A DNA stretch of 64,000 bases from Ruminococcus bromii (GCF_002834235.1 NZ_NNBY01000036.1:310001-374000); one strand, 5' to 3'. Shown: positions 27,106-37,343, counted from the first letter of the stretch. Translations and numbers: made by a program. Notes: generated by a model not told the origin, from the sequence alone.

Positions 27106-27969
27106 TTAACCCTTTACGCCGCCGGCTGTTACACCTTCAACATAATACTTCTGCATCTTGAGGAAGAGAAGTGTAATCGGAACAGCAACAACAACAGAAC
27201 CTGCAAGGAACTGCTTGTAGTATGTGTTCTTAAAGTCCTGATCAATCATTAGCTGAAGACCGATAGCAACAGTATAGTTGTCACGAGCATCACCCATGAT
27301 AATCTTAGCAAGAATGAAGTCTGTCCACGGTCCGATGAATGAAGTAAGAACCGTGTAAACAACAATCGGCTTTGACATAGGAAGAATAATCTTCCAGAAA
27401 ATCTGGTTCTTGGTAGCACCGTCAATGGTTGCCGCCTCGTCAAGTGCTCTTGGAATTGTATCGAAGAAGCCCTTTGAAATCTGGAAACCAAGACCGGCAC
27501 CGCAGCTGTAGCAGATTACAAGAGCAACGAGAGTCTGAGTAAGACCCATTGCCTTGAGAAGGTAGTAAATAGCAATCATTGTCATGAAGCCGGGGAACAT
27601 ACCGAGAATCATACCAACATTCATAAACTTTTTACGAGCCTTAAATCTGAGTCGGCTGAATGCGTAACTAACCATAAGAACCGAAATTGTAGAAATTACG
27701 CAGCTAAAACAAGCAACTACGAATGTGTTAAGGAACCATCTCGGGAAGTTAAGGCTTGCAGTACCGCCTGAGCCTGTGAACAAATCAATGTAGTTCTGTA
27801 ATGTCCATTCCTGCGGGATAATTGTACTTCCGTAAATTTCAGCACCACCACGGAATGAATGCATTAAAAGATAGATGAACGGAGAAATCCAAACGAAACC
27901 CATTACAATAAGGAACAGGTAAACAAAAGCGTTCGCAATGTGTCTTCTTAATTTGTAACTTTTTATCAT
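27106..27969 (-). CDS. Maltodextrin-type ABC transporter permease, MalG-like
   Basis: The 287-residue inner-membrane protein has about six hydrophobic segments and the EAA loop that contacts the ATPase, here LDEAATIDGATKNQIFWKII, followed by ILPMSKPI. It overlaps malF-like by four bases (ATGA). The operon has no ATPase gene; as in many Firmicutes a shared MsmX-type ATPase encoded elsewhere is expected. Confidence 0.9.
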   Translation of the reverse strand: MIKSYKLRRHIANAFVYLFLIVMGFVWISPFIYLLMHSFRGGAEIYGSTIIPQEWTLQNYIDLFTGSGGTASLNFPRWFLNTFVVACFSCVISTISVLMVSYAFSRLRFKARKKFMNVGMILGMFPGFMTMIAIYYLLKAMGLTQTLVALVICYSCGAGLGFQISKGFFDTIPRALDEAATIDGATKNQIFWKIILPMSKPIVVYTVLTSFIGPWTDFILAKIIMGDARDNYTVAIGLQLMIDQDFKNTYYKQFLAGSVVVAVPITLLFLKMQKYYVEGVTAGGVKG

Positions 27970-29465
27970 GAGAACGCCTCCTCATCCTTCATTGATTTTG
28001 AGTTATTATACACAATGAGTGAGAGCGTTGCGCAAATAACAAATACCAAAATACCTATCGCGGCGGCAAGTCCGTAGTCCTGAGAGTTCATGGTCAGCTT
28101 AAAGAGCCATGTAACAAGGATATCGGTTTCACCGGCCTGATAATATTTTTCGGTTGTCGGATTACCGTTTGACAACAGGTAAATAACATTAAAGTTATTG
28201 ATGTTGCCGACAAACTGGGTAATGAGCTGAGGAGTTGTAACGAAGAGCATATACGGAAGTGTGATAGCCGTAAATGTCTTGACAGGACCTGCACCGTCAA
28301 TTCTTGCAGATTCATAGAGATCCTCAGGAATATTCATAAGAATACCCGACATAGAGAGGATGGTATACGGAATACCTACCCAACAGTTAATGATGATAAC
28401 TACCCAACGAGCCAGCGTCGCATCCTGATTCAGCCACTGAATTTCAACATGACTGTTTGTAATGTTTGAAAGCAGGATATTTACAGCACCGTTTGACTGG
28501 AGCATCTGGTTCATGAGAAGAAGTGATACGAACTGAGGAACAGCAATTGTGATAACGAAAAGTGTTCTCCAGAGTGATTTAAACTTGATACCCTTCTTGT
28601 TGATCATAAGAGCAAAGATCATACCGAGGATATAGTTTGAGAATGTAGCTGCAACAGCCCAGATAAGAGTCCATTCTGTGAGCTTAATAAATGTATAGCC
28701 CTTCTTAGCACCTTCAACGAGGTTGAAGAGTGAGCCGAAGTTGTCAAAACCAATCCATGTGAACAGTGTTCCCGGAGGCATATGCTGTTTATCATAGTTG
28801 GTAAATGCAATCAAAATCATAAATATGAGCGGCAGAACATTGAAGATACCGATCATAAGTACAGGGAATGACATAAGTGTGATATGATACTTACCGTCAA
28901 GAAACTGCTTCATATCATATTTGAATGAAGTCGGTTTCTGACCGTTAGCCTTCATAATCTGATGTCTGTACGCATCTTTGATGTTTGTTATGTAAATAGC
29001 GAAAACCACTACTGTGATTACGAGTGTCAATACCGAGTAAAGCAGAATAAGCATTGAGTTATCGCCGGGTACCTGCTTTGGAATGATACCGTTGATATAT
29101 TCAGTTCTCTGAGCCTGAATACCGAGTGTCGGGAACATTTTGAGATATCCCCAACCGAAAAAAGCCATATAAAGGATATAGAGAACTTCAACAGCGAAGA
29201 AAAGAATACCCTTGTAATATTTACCTTTGCTAAGATCACCTACACCGAAAATAAGGTAGGAAAGTTTTGTAGCCCAGTCGCCTTTTACGAAGGTCTTGCC
29301 GTAGTTGGCAAAGCCCTTGCCGATGCCTACGAAGAACTTAACTATTGCCTTGCCGAGTGCTGTAAAAAAATGGGCAACGGCATGAGGAATGTTACAGAAA
29401 AACTTCTTTGTGTTGTAGGCAAATCTCTGGAAAGGATTGAGCTGTTTGTATTCAACATATGTCAT
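27966..29465 (-). CDS. Maltodextrin-type ABC transporter permease, MalF-like
   Basis: The 499-residue membrane protein has the EAA loop LYESARIDGAGPVKTFTAIT and the following ITLPYM near residue 400. It has a long N-terminal part (about 200 residues) with two or three extra hydrophobic segments before the core permease, recalling the enlarged MalF proteins. It is paired with the MalG-like gene by a four-base overlap and lies 236 bases after the binding-protein gene. Confidence 0.9.
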   Translation of the reverse strand: MTYVEYKQLNPFQRFAYNTKKFFCNIPHAVAHFFTALGKAIVKFFVGIGKGFANYGKTFVKGDWATKLSYLIFGVGDLSKGKYYKGILFFAVEVLYILYMAFFGWGYLKMFPTLGIQAQRTEYINGIIPKQVPGDNSMLILLYSVLTLVITVVVFAIYITNIKDAYRHQIMKANGQKPTSFKYDMKQFLDGKYHITLMSFPVLMIGIFNVLPLIFMILIAFTNYDKQHMPPGTLFTWIGFDNFGSLFNLVEGAKKGYTFIKLTEWTLIWAVAATFSNYILGMIFALMINKKGIKFKSLWRTLFVITIAVPQFVSLLLMNQMLQSNGAVNILLSNITNSHVEIQWLNQDATLARWVVIIINCWVGIPYTILSMSGILMNIPEDLYESARIDGAGPVKTFTAITLPYMLFVTTPQLITQFVGNINNFNVIYLLSNGNPTTEKYYQAGETDILVTWLFKLTMNSQDYGLAAAIGILVFVICATLSLIVYNNSKSMKDEEAFS

Positions 29466-29598
29466 TAGGCGCTCTCCTTAATAATTTGCAAATCTCTCTA
29501 ATACACCAAACTAATAATATTCTTTACGCTATCTTATAATAGTTGCCGTTCGTAATAAAACATTATTAGTCAGGCGAATACACAAATTGATAACGCAA

Positions 29599-29655
29599 GC
29601 GGACAGTCCGCATTTTTTCTTTTTTTACGGGACACTCCGTTTTCGGAGTGTCCCG
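29599..29655 (-). other. Strong stem-loops between the binding-protein and permease genes
   Basis: CGGGACACTCCG (29628-29639) and CGGAGTGTCCCG (29644-29655) form a perfect 12-bp stem with a TTTT loop. A second small palindrome, GCGGACAGTCCGC, lies at 29599-29611. On the minus strand the main stem is followed by an A-rich, not U-rich, run, so it is not a normal terminator. It sits 43 bases after the binding-protein stop, where it could protect the upstream mRNA end and set unequal expression. Confidence 0.6.
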
Positions 29656-29701
29656 CAGCTAATTAATCGATTAAATTAAATCAATTTAACTTACTTAACG
29701 A

Positions 29702-31039
29702 TTAGCCCTCATCCCTAACGTTAGAAATTGTTTCGTTAAGAAGCTTCTTCATAGCAGCTGCATCTGAAGGATCGCATGTGTCAGCGATGATCTTGTTGCC
29801 AAGGTTAGCCATAGGATCCCAGAATGTATTAGCAACATTAACCTGTATACAAGCATTCTTAGCCTGCTCACCGATAGCCTTGAGAACAGGAGAACCTGTT
29901 ACTGCTTTGTTTTCCTGAACCTTCTTGTTTGCAGGTCCCCAACCGAGCTTCTCAGTTCTCTGGAGCTGGCACTCTTCACCTGCAAGATAGTGAGCAAGAA
30001 TCTGAGCTGTTGCCGGGAACTTAGAAGAACCGTTTACACCGATGTACTTATAACCGAACATTGAGATAAGCTGCTTGTCTGTGCCGTTGACATTGATTGT
30101 AGGAAGCTTTGCAGCACCGAAGTTGTCACCGAGAGCCTTCTGGTTAGAAGCTGTATCCCATGAACCGTCGATACCTGCGCCACACTTACCGCTTGCAAAA
30201 CCTGAAGCGATGTTAGCAACGTCAAGTGACTGGAATGTACCTCTGTAATCCTTGATGAGCTTTGCAAAAGCCTGAAGTGTTTTAACAGCTTCATCTTCGT
30301 CATATTTAACAAACTTCTGTGTAATACCGTCTTTTTCAAGACCGTCAATTTTAACACCTGCAGTGAAAGCGAAAGTACAAGCATAGTAACCGTCACCGGC
30401 ATTCATAATGAACTTCTTGCCTGCCTTCTTACAAGCATCAAGAACGCCCTCAAGTGTCTGAGCCTGCTCGTCGGAAACTACTGACTTATCATAAACGAGA
30501 TAGTAACCGTTATCGTTTGTTTCAGGATAAGCGTAGAGAGTACCATTAAGTGTACCTGCTTTTACAGTTCCCTCATCATTAGCCTCTGTTACGGCATCCT
30601 TAAATGCAACCTGAGAAATAACGCCTGCATCAACAAGCTTGTTGAGCTGATCACTCGGGAAGCTGAATACATCTGCAGCTGTTGTAGCATCGTTAAGCAT
30701 ATTTGTAGCGGCATCTTTTTCGCCCTGTGCTACAACTGAGATTTCCTTGAACTTTCTGTTAGGATAAGCCTTTTTGAAAGCCTCAACCTGCTCTTTAACA
30801 AGGCTTACAGCAGCATCAGGAGCCCATACCTTAAGAGTTACAGGCTTGCTGTCTGTACCTTCATCGCCGAAGTAGCTGTCGTCAACGATTGAGCCTTCAA
30901 TCTTAGCAGCACCGTCCGAAGAACCGTTGTCTGCTTTTGAACCGTTGTCTGTTTTCGATGATGCGTCTCCGCCGCCACAGCCAACAAGTGCAGTAGCAGT
31001 CATCATACCTGCCAATAAAATGGCGAGAATCTTTTTCAT
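29702..31039 (-). CDS. Maltodextrin-type ABC transporter substrate-binding lipoprotein, MalE-like
   Basis: The 445-residue protein starts MKKILAILLAGMMTATALVG with the lipobox ending at C21, then a Ser/Asp/Gly linker and a type I solute-binding domain (VTLKVWAPDAAVSLVKEQVE, later SWDTASNQKALGDN). The first gene of the operon, as usual for sugar-binding proteins that must exceed the permeases. The neighbouring GH13 enzyme points to starch-derived oligosaccharides. Confidence 0.9.
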   Translation of the reverse strand: MKKILAILLAGMMTATALVGCGGGDASSKTDNGSKADNGSSDGAAKIEGSIVDDSYFGDEGTDSKPVTLKVWAPDAAVSLVKEQVEAFKKAYPNRKFKEISVVAQGEKDAATNMLNDATTAADVFSFPSDQLNKLVDAGVISQVAFKDAVTEANDEGTVKAGTLNGTLYAYPETNDNGYYLVYDKSVVSDEQAQTLEGVLDACKKAGKKFIMNAGDGYYACTFAFTAGVKIDGLEKDGITQKFVKYDEDEAVKTLQAFAKLIKDYRGTFQSLDVANIASGFASGKCGAGIDGSWDTASNQKALGDNFGAAKLPTINVNGTDKQLISMFGYKYIGVNGSSKFPATAQILAHYLAGEECQLQRTEKLGWGPANKKVQENKAVTGSPVLKAIGEQAKNACIQVNVANTFWDPMANLGNKIIADTCDPSDAAAMKKLLNETISNVRDEG

Positions 31040-31138
31040 TGGAAAAATCCCTCTTTCTGAATATTTTCGTAGTGTCCTTTCGGATTACATACTTTCTTTG
31101 AGGATATAACGCACAAAGTACATCATATCCGCTATATA

Positions 31139-31167
31139 ATCATATCAAAAAAACGCCTGAATTTCAA
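31139..31167 (-). promoter_or_regulatory. Promoter of the maltodextrin operon
   Basis: On the minus strand TTGAAA (31167-31162) and TATGAT (31144-31139) with 17 bp spacing; the start lies about 100 nt before the binding-protein gene. Confidence 0.75.
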
Positions 31168-31213
31168 CTCCCTTTGTACTTTTTATCTATGTTGTTAAAA
31201 ATCAAAATTATTT

Positions 31214-31260
31214 TTGTGCAATATGATATCTTTTTTATTGAAATTTTACTTATTGCACAA
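31214..31260. promoter_or_regulatory. Paired inverted half-sites upstream of the maltodextrin promoter
   Basis: TTGTGCAATA (31214-31223) and TATTGCACAA (31251-31260) are perfect inverted copies, 27 bp apart, about 47 bp upstream of the -35. This arrangement suits a dimeric or paired regulator. No regulator gene lies in the operon. Confidence 0.5.
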
Positions 31261-31329
31261 ATTGTATTGACTTGAATTGTTTATTTTGCTAAGATGCCAT
31301 TTGTACAAGTTGAACAATCACACCCGATG

Positions 31330-31344
31330 GTTATGTGACATAAC
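31330..31344. promoter_or_regulatory. Perfect 15-bp palindrome in the malE-murE divergent region
   Basis: GTTATGTGACATAAC is a perfect 7-1-7 palindrome between the divergent maltodextrin operon and the MurE-like gene. It may be an operator for either; the protein is unknown. Confidence 0.45.
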
Positions 31345-31476
31345 ACCCAAATTATATTCTTTATTCATAAAATAAGCTTGAATTTCGGCAAATTTTCCTG
31401 ATTTTAGTAAAAAATGACCAATCACAAAACAAAGGCATTTATTTCAAACATCACACATTAATTTTTTAACATACAG

Positions 31477-31505
31477 TTGTAATAAGTGCTGACAATTGTT
31501 ATAAT
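31477..31505 (+). promoter_or_regulatory. Promoter of the MurE-like gene
   Basis: TTGTAA (31477-31482) and TATAAT (31500-31505) with 17 bp spacing, about 50 nt before the start codon. Confidence 0.75.
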
Positions 31506-31559
31506 TATAGGGTAACGCAAAACAGAATCCGACCGTGAGTCGGGGAAACGGAGATATAT

Positions 31560-33029
31560 ATGATGAAACTGAAAGACCTTCTTATAAATTTTGAATACAC
31601 GGTTCAGGGCAATCTTGATACCGAAATTTCGGATATTATCTATGATTCACGAAAGGTTGAAAAAGGCACGGCTTTTGTGTGCCTTAAGGGCTATACCTCA
31701 GACGGACACAGGTACGCAAAGTCAGCCGTTGAAAAAGGTGCGTCGGCACTCGTTATCAGTGACAGCCTCGACTTTGAAGTGCCAAGTGATGTTGCCGTTG
31801 TAAAGGTTGATGACACAAGATACGCTCTTTCGCTTATGAGCATTGAATTTTTCGGACATCCCGAGGATGAGCTCTACACGGTTGCAATCACAGGCACAAA
31901 GGGCAAAACCACAACAACAGCAATGGTTGCGGAAATTTTTGAACACGCAGGAATCAAGACCGGCACAATCGGAACACTCGGTGTTGTTTACGGCGGAGAA
32001 ACCCACAAAACCGACAACACAACTCCCGAATCATACATTATTCAGAAATCGATGCGTGATATGATTAACGCCGGCTGCAAGGCTATGGTAATTGAGGCAT
32101 CGTCAATCGGACTTAAACACAACCGTCTTGCAGGCATGACTTTTGATGTCGGCATCTTTACAAACTTTTCGGATGACCACATCGGCGGTGTTGAACACAA
32201 AGACCTTGCGGAATATCTCTACTGCAAGAGTCTGCTTTTCAGACAATGCAAATTTGCCGCTGCAAATATTGACGATCCCGCATGGAAGGATATCACAAAG
32301 GATTTCAATGGTTCTGTTCTCACCTACGGTTTTGCCGACAATGCGGACTTGAAGGGCAAAAATGCTCATCTTCTCTCCGAAAACGGATTTGTCGGTGTTC
32401 ACTTTGAAACAGAGGGAATCAAAAACCTTTCTGTTGATGTTGACATTCCGGGCAAATTCAATGCATACAACGCACTTGCGGCAATTTCGGCAGTTTCATT
32501 CTTTGACGAAATTGAAGATCAGATGATTATTGACGCTCTCAAGGTTGCCAAGGTCAAGGGCAGAGTTGAGCGTGTGCCTGTTCCCTACAACTACACACTC
32601 ATCATCGACTACGCACACAACGCACTTTCAATGGAAAATGTACTTGAAACACTTCGTCAGTACAATCCGCACAGACTTATTACAATGTTTGGTGCGGGCG
32701 GCAACCGTCCTAAGGTTCGCCGTTATGAAATGGGCGAAACCTCTGGCAGACTTTCAGACCTTTCGGTTGTAACGGAAGACAACTCAAGATTTGAAGATGT
32801 TATGGACATCATTGAGGACATCAAGACAGGTCTTGCAAAAACCGACGGCAAGTATGTTGTCGTGCCGAACCGCAGAGATGCAATTAAATATTGCATGGAC
32901 AATGCCGAGGACGGAGATATTATCGTACTTGCAGGCAAAGGTCATGAGGATTATCAGGAAATCAAAGGTGTTAAGTACCATATGGACGAGAGAGAAATCA
33001 TTGCCGATATTCTTAACGGCAAAAGCTAA
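31560..33029 (+). CDS. MurE-like UDP-N-acetylmuramyl tripeptide ligase
   Basis: MurE adds the third amino acid of the peptidoglycan stem with ATP in the cytoplasm. The 489-residue protein has the P-loop TGTKGKTTTT near residue 111, substrate lysine region LYCKSLLF, and DYAHNALSMENVL. Two signature positions depart from the usual form: the diaminopimelate motif DNPR reads DNSR (EDNSRFED), and the SSH segment near residue 185 reads EASSIGL. So the third-residue specificity is uncertain and a paralogous MurE-like ligase is possible. The first ATG (31560) is six bases after GGAG. Confidence 0.85.
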   Translation: MMKLKDLLINFEYTVQGNLDTEISDIIYDSRKVEKGTAFVCLKGYTSDGHRYAKSAVEKGASALVISDSLDFEVPSDVAVVKVDDTRYALSLMSIEFFGHPEDELYTVAITGTKGKTTTTAMVAEIFEHAGIKTGTIGTLGVVYGGETHKTDNTTPESYIIQKSMRDMINAGCKAMVIEASSIGLKHNRLAGMTFDVGIFTNFSDDHIGGVEHKDLAEYLYCKSLLFRQCKFAAANIDDPAWKDITKDFNGSVLTYGFADNADLKGKNAHLLSENGFVGVHFETEGIKNLSVDVDIPGKFNAYNALAAISAVSFFDEIEDQMIIDALKVAKVKGRVERVPVPYNYTLIIDYAHNALSMENVLETLRQYNPHRLITMFGAGGNRPKVRRYEMGETSGRLSDLSVVTEDNSRFEDVMDIIEDIKTGLAKTDGKYVVVPNRRDAIKYCMDNAEDGDIIVLAGKGHEDYQEIKGVKYHMDEREIIADILNGKS

Positions 33030-33060
33030 ACCCTTAAACATATAAACACAGTAAAAAATC

Positions 33061-33091
33061 ACGGTCGGAAATCAAATTCCGACCGTTTTTT
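33061..33091. terminator. Bidirectional terminator between the MurE-like and SDR genes
   Basis: ACGGTCGGAA (33061-33070) pairs with TTCCGACCGT (33077-33086). T runs follow on both strands, so it can end both convergent transcripts. Confidence 0.9.
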
Positions 33092-33106
33092 CATACTTTT
33101 ATTAAG

Positions 33107-33847
33107 TTAAATAATCATTCCGCCGTTTACACCGACAATCTGTCCCGTGATGAACCTTGCCCTGTCGCTGCAGAGAAACACCGCTGTTTCGGCAATATCA
33201 TCGGGCATACCGAGCATATTAAGCGGAGTTTCCTCCTTAAGCTCCTGTACGGTCTGCTCATCAAAGCCTTTCATCATATCGGTCATAATCACGCCGGGAC
33301 AAATACAGTTGACACGCACTCCCGACAGGCCGACCTCCTTTGCAAGACCTTTGGTAAGTCCGATTACACCCGCCTTTGACGCACTGTAATGTACCTCACA
33401 AGACGCACCGACCTGTCCCCACATTGAGCTGATATTGAGAATAACACCGCTGTGGTTTTTAATCATATATCTTTTGAGCGCCTGTTGCGAGCAGTAGAAA
33501 ACACCGTCAAGATTAACCCCCGTCATTTTCTTCCATTCATCGGGAGTTATGTCGGTAAACAGCTTTTGCTGTGCAATTCCCGCATTGTTGACAAGGACAT
33601 CAAGATTTCCGAATCGGCTGTCAATTTCGTCAAACATTTTGCAAACGCTTTCATAGTCGGAAACATCTGCCTGAACAGCAAAGGCATTTATGCCGTATTC
33701 ATTTGTAAGCTTTTCGGCAAGGCTTTCGGCTTTTTCGGAATTTTTCGAGTAATGCAACGCAACATCGCAACCGCATTTTGCAAAAGCAACGGCAGTCTGT
33801 GAACCGATTCCGCCGGATGCACCTGTTACAAGTATTTTTTTCATCAT
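33107..33847 (-). CDS. Short-chain dehydrogenase/reductase, FabG-like
   Basis: The 246-residue protein has the NADP-binding TGASGGIGSQTA at residues 8-19, NNAG near residue 88, the catalytic serine in ISSMWG and the YSASK tyrosine-lysine pair near residue 154. This is the architecture of 3-oxoacyl-ACP reductase, but SDR sequences of this kind also reduce sugars and other alcohols. It stands alone, away from fatty acid genes, so FabG function is not assured. Confidence 0.8.
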   Translation of the reverse strand: MMKKILVTGASGGIGSQTAVAFAKCGCDVALHYSKNSEKAESLAEKLTNEYGINAFAVQADVSDYESVCKMFDEIDSRFGNLDVLVNNAGIAQQKLFTDITPDEWKKMTGVNLDGVFYCSQQALKRYMIKNHSGVILNISSMWGQVGASCEVHYSASKAGVIGLTKGLAKEVGLSGVRVNCICPGVIMTDMMKGFDEQTVQELKEETPLNMLGMPDDIAETAVFLCSDRARFITGQIVGVNGGMII

Positions 33848-33861
33848 ATTAATACCCGGTA

Positions 33862-34008
33862 GGGGCGGTTATCATCCGCCCGTTCGTGTGTATTGCACAC
33901 GATTGAACACATTGTGTTCAAATTTAAACATATTATCGATTACATCAAAACATATTTAATGAACACAAATTCCTATTAAAGCGGGCGGTCAAAGAAAAGA
34001 CCGCCCTT
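33862..34008. repeat. Palindromic intergenic repeat, copy near 33.9 kb
   Basis: A string of palindromes: GGGCGG/CCGCCC (33862-33881), CGTGTG/CACACG (33885-33901), TGAACACATTGTGTTCA (33904-33920), and GGGCGGTC/GACCGCCC near 33985-34008. Their kind and order recur at 55881-56000 and partly at 44740-44800. The last hairpin may help end glnS transcription. Confidence 0.65.
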
Positions 34009-34016
34009 TGTTTATT

Positions 34017-35708
34017 TTACTTCTTAAAACTGTCTTTAAGGCTTACACTGCGGTTGAATACAAGGTGTTCGGGTGAACTGTCCTTGTTGTCAATGCAGAA
34101 ATAGCCGTGGCGCATAAACTGATAGCTCTTCGGAGCCGTGGCGCCTGCAATATTCTTTTCAGCCTTACAGCCTGTGAGAACTTCAAGTGAATTTTCGTTA
34201 AGATAATCGAGGAAGTTTCTGTCGCCTGTATCGGGGTCCGGAACCGTAAAGAGGTTATCGTAAAGTCTTACTTCCGCATCAAGGCAGTTGTTAGCGTCAA
34301 CCCAATGGATTGTGCCTCTTACCTTTCTGCCGTCGGGAGTATTTCCGCCCTTTGTTTCGGGATCATACTCTGCATAAACCTCAACAACATTGCCGTTTTC
34401 ATCCTTTTTGCAGCCTGTGCATTTTACGATGTATGCAGACTTGATTCTTACCTCGTTGCCGGGATAAAGGCGCTGATACTTCTTTACGGGTTCTTCCATA
34501 AAGTCGGTTTCTTCAATGTAAAGCTCACGGCTGAAAGTAACCTTTCTTGTGCCGTCCTCGGGACGGTTCGGGTTGTTCTCAACCTCAAATTCTTCGCTCT
34601 GTCCCTCGGGATAGTTTGTAATAACAAGCTTAACAGGCTTTAAAACGCACATTGTACGCTCTGCTGTTTCGTTAAGGTCATCACGCAGACAATGCTCAAG
34701 AAAGCCGTATTCAACAATTGAATTAACCTTTGAAACACCAATCTGCTCAATGAACGAACGAATTGACTTTGGTGTGTAACCCCTTCTGCGAAGTCCGCAG
34801 AGTGTGGGCATTCTCGGATCGTCCCAACCGCTTACATAGTTCTTTTCAACGAGTTCACGGAGCTTTCTCTTTGACATTACCGTGTTATTAATTCCGAGTC
34901 TTGCAAATTCAATCTGTCTTGGCTTGCACGGAACGGAAATATTGTTAATTACCCAGTCATAAAGCGGACGGTGAGCCTCAAATTCAAGTGAACAAAGGCT
35001 GTGCGTAATACCCTCAAGAGCATCCTCAATCGGGTGAGCAAAGTCATACATAGGATAAATGCACCACTTGTCGCCTGTTCTGTGATGCTTGAGTCTGTTA
35101 ATTCTGTAGATAACAGGATCACGCATATTAAAGTTACCCGACGCAAGGTCAATCTTTGCACGGAGAGTCATTTTGCCGTCCTCAAATTCGCCGTTTTTCA
35201 TTCTTTCAAACAAATCAAGGCTTTCTTCTATAGGACGGTCACGATACGGACTCTTCGCAGGTGTCTGTGTGTCACCTCTGTATTCTCTCACCTTATCGGG
35301 AGTAAGCTCGCAAACATATGCAAGTCCCTTTTTGATAAGCTCAACGGCAAATTCATACATCTGATCAAAATACTGTGATGCATAGAAAAATCTGTCGTCC
35401 CAATCATAACCAAGCCACTTGATATCCTCTTTGATAGCGTCAATATATTCTACATCTTCCTTTGTAGGGTTGGTATCATCCATACGAAGATTGCAGATTC
35501 CGCCGAAATGCTCGGCAGTACCAAAGTCAATGCAAAGAGCCTTTGCATGACCTATGTGAAGATAGCCGTTCGGTTCGGGAGGAAAACGGGTGTGAACCTT
35601 TTTACCCTCAAATTTTCCGCCCTCGGCAGTATCCTCTTTTATAAAATCCCAGATGAAGTTGCCCTGAACGGCAGCTTCACCCTCAACATTCTTTATTTCA
35701 TCAGCCAT
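34017..35708 (-). CDS. glnS: Glutaminyl-tRNA synthetase
   Basis: GlnRS charges tRNA-Gln directly. The ATG at 35708 ([18 protein letters not shown]) with GGAGG upstream gives 563 residues; the extension to 35816 overlaps gltX and is rejected. HIGH-type motif in [17 protein letters not shown] and KMSKS-type motif in [14 protein letters not shown]-terminal anticodon-binding beta barrels follow. It is cotranscribed with gltX (25-base gap). Confidence 0.94.
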   Translation of the reverse strand: MADEIKNVEGEAAVQGNFIWDFIKEDTAEGGKFEGKKVHTRFPPEPNGYLHIGHAKALCIDFGTAEHFGGICNLRMDDTNPTKEDVEYIDAIKEDIKWLGYDWDDRFFYASQYFDQMYEFAVELIKKGLAYVCELTPDKVREYRGDTQTPAKSPYRDRPIEESLDLFERMKNGEFEDGKMTLRAKIDLASGNFNMRDPVIYRINRLKHHRTGDKWCIYPMYDFAHPIEDALEGITHSLCSLEFEAHRPLYDWVINNISVPCKPRQIEFARLGINNTVMSKRKLRELVEKNYVSGWDDPRMPTLCGLRRRGYTPKSIRSFIEQIGVSKVNSIVEYGFLEHCLRDDLNETAERTMCVLKPVKLVITNYPEGQSEEFEVENNPNRPEDGTRKVTFSRELYIEETDFMEEPVKKYQRLYPGNEVRIKSAYIVKCTGCKKDENGNVVEVYAEYDPETKGGNTPDGRKVRGTIHWVDANNCLDAEVRLYDNLFTVPDPDTGDRNFLDYLNENSLEVLTGCKAEKNIAGATAPKSYQFMRHGYFCIDNKDSSPEHLVFNRSVSLKDSFKK

Positions 35709-35733
35709 TTGCCGTGTACCTCCGTCAGTAGAA

Positions 35734-37188
35734 TTATGCGCCGAGCTTTTCAAGACCGATTTCAAGTCTTTTGAGCGACTCTTCTCTTCCGAGAATGTCA
35801 AGAATTTCAACAGCACCGCCCGGAGTTACTGTTTTGCCTGCTGCGGCAATTCTTACAGGCCACATAACTGTGCCGTTTTTAAGCTCTTTTTCAACCGCCA
35901 TATTGATAAGGCAATCGTGAATTGAGGTGTTGTCCCATGTCGGCAGAGCCTTTAATCTTTCGTAAGCCTCACGCAATACAACGGGAGCGTTTTCAAGATT
36001 AGTTTTGCTCTTCTTATTTACGAAAAGCTCCTTGTCATATTCGGGAAGTTCTGCAAAGAAACCGAGCATTTCGGGAATATCTGTAAGCTTTGTAGTCCTT
36101 TTCTGAAGAATTTCGGCAAACTTCTCAAAAGGCATTTCTCTGTCGCCGAAAACCTTCTTATAGTATGGCATACAAACATCCGTAAATTCTTCGGGAGTCA
36201 TAGCCTTTAAATACTCACCGTTGAACCATGAAAGCTTGTCATAGTCAAAAATTGACGGTGACTTGCTGATACCGCTTACATCAAACTCTTTTTCAAGTTC
36301 TGCAAGGGTAAAGATTTCCTGATTATCCTTTGGACACCAGCCGAGAAGTGCAATATAGTTGATGATTGCCTGTGGGAGGTAGCCCTCGTTAATAAGGTCA
36401 TAGAAGCCTGTTGCGCCGTGACGCTTTGAAAGCTTTGAAACATTGCCGTCGGCATCCTTGCCCATAATGAGCGGAAGGTGGATATATGTCGGAATTTCCC
36501 ATCCGAATGCTTCATAAAGAAGATTATATTTCGGTGTGGAGCTTAAATATTCACAACCACGGACAACATGAGTAATGCCCATTGTGTGGTCGTCAATTAC
36601 ATTTGCAAAGTTGTATGTCGGGTAGCCGTCAGTCTTGATAAGAATCTGATCCTGAAGTTCGCTGTTGTCAACGGTAATTTCACCGAAAACAGCGTCTGTA
36701 AATGTTGTACTGCCCTCAATCGGCATTTTCTGGCGAATTACATAAGGTGTACCCTCGGCAAGAAGTCTGTCGATTTCTTCCTGCGGAAGATTACGGCAAT
36801 GTCTGTCATAACCTCCGCCAACGCTGTCCTGTAACTTTTCAAGTCTTTCCTTTGTGCAGAAACAACGGTAAGCCTTTCCCTCTTTTATAAGCTGTTCGGC
36901 ATAAGGAAGATACATATCCTTTCTTTCGGACTGAACATAAGGACCGAAATCGCCGCCGATATCGGGACCTTCATCGTGTTTAAGTCCCGCAAGTTTCATT
37001 GTATCATATATAACATCAACCGCACCCTCAACAAGGCGTTCACGGTCGGTGTCTTCAATTCTGAGAACAAATTTGCCGTTTTGTGATTTTGCAACGAGGT
37101 ACTCATAAAGAGCAGTACGCAGATTGCCGACATGCATAAAACCTGTCGGGCTTGGTGCATATCGTGTACGGACAGTTTTTTCAGCCAT
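35734..37188 (-). CDS. gltX: Glutamyl-tRNA synthetase
   Basis: GluRS charges tRNA-Glu. The ATG at 37188 ([20 protein letters not shown]) gives 484 residues, the usual bacterial length; the 64-codon upstream frame lies across the promoter and is rejected. HVGN and KLSKRHG are the two class I signature motifs. First gene of gltX-glnS. Confidence 0.96.
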   Translation of the reverse strand: MAEKTVRTRYAPSPTGFMHVGNLRTALYEYLVAKSQNGKFVLRIEDTDRERLVEGAVDVIYDTMKLAGLKHDEGPDIGGDFGPYVQSERKDMYLPYAEQLIKEGKAYRCFCTKERLEKLQDSVGGGYDRHCRNLPQEEIDRLLAEGTPYVIRQKMPIEGSTTFTDAVFGEITVDNSELQDQILIKTDGYPTYNFANVIDDHTMGITHVVRGCEYLSSTPKYNLLYEAFGWEIPTYIHLPLIMGKDADGNVSKLSKRHGATGFYDLINEGYLPQAIINYIALLGWCPKDNQEIFTLAELEKEFDVSGISKSPSIFDYDKLSWFNGEYLKAMTPEEFTDVCMPYYKKVFGDREMPFEKFAEILQKRTTKLTDIPEMLGFFAELPEYDKELFVNKKSKTNLENAPVVLREAYERLKALPTWDNTSIHDCLINMAVEKELKNGTVMWPVRIAAAGKTVTPGGAVEILDILGREESLKRLEIGLEKLGA

Positions 37189-37273
37189 AATAATATCCCT
37201 CCGAAATTTATGTTTAGGTGTGTCGGTCAGCGCATATTTCGCCCGCAACACCGCTGTTACATATATACGATTT

Positions 37274-37302
37274 ATTATATCATACCGTTTTTTCATTTTC
37301 AA
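37274..37302 (-). promoter_or_regulatory. Promoter of gltX-glnS
   Basis: On the minus strand TTGAAA (37302-37297) and TATAAT (37279-37274), 17 bp apart. The leader of about 80 nt is too short for a T-box. Confidence 0.8.
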
Positions 37303-37343
37303 GTCCGATGAACGCACCTTCGAACAATCCGAAAATTTCATAT

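Noticed and set aside
29628..29655. The strong stem in the malE-malF gap as an intrinsic terminator
   Set aside because: On the transcribed strand it is followed by an A-rich run, and the permease genes downstream have no other clear promoter.
37189..37302. T-box leader before gltX
   Set aside because: The leader is about 80 nt and has no T-box sequence or specifier stem; the same holds for metG.
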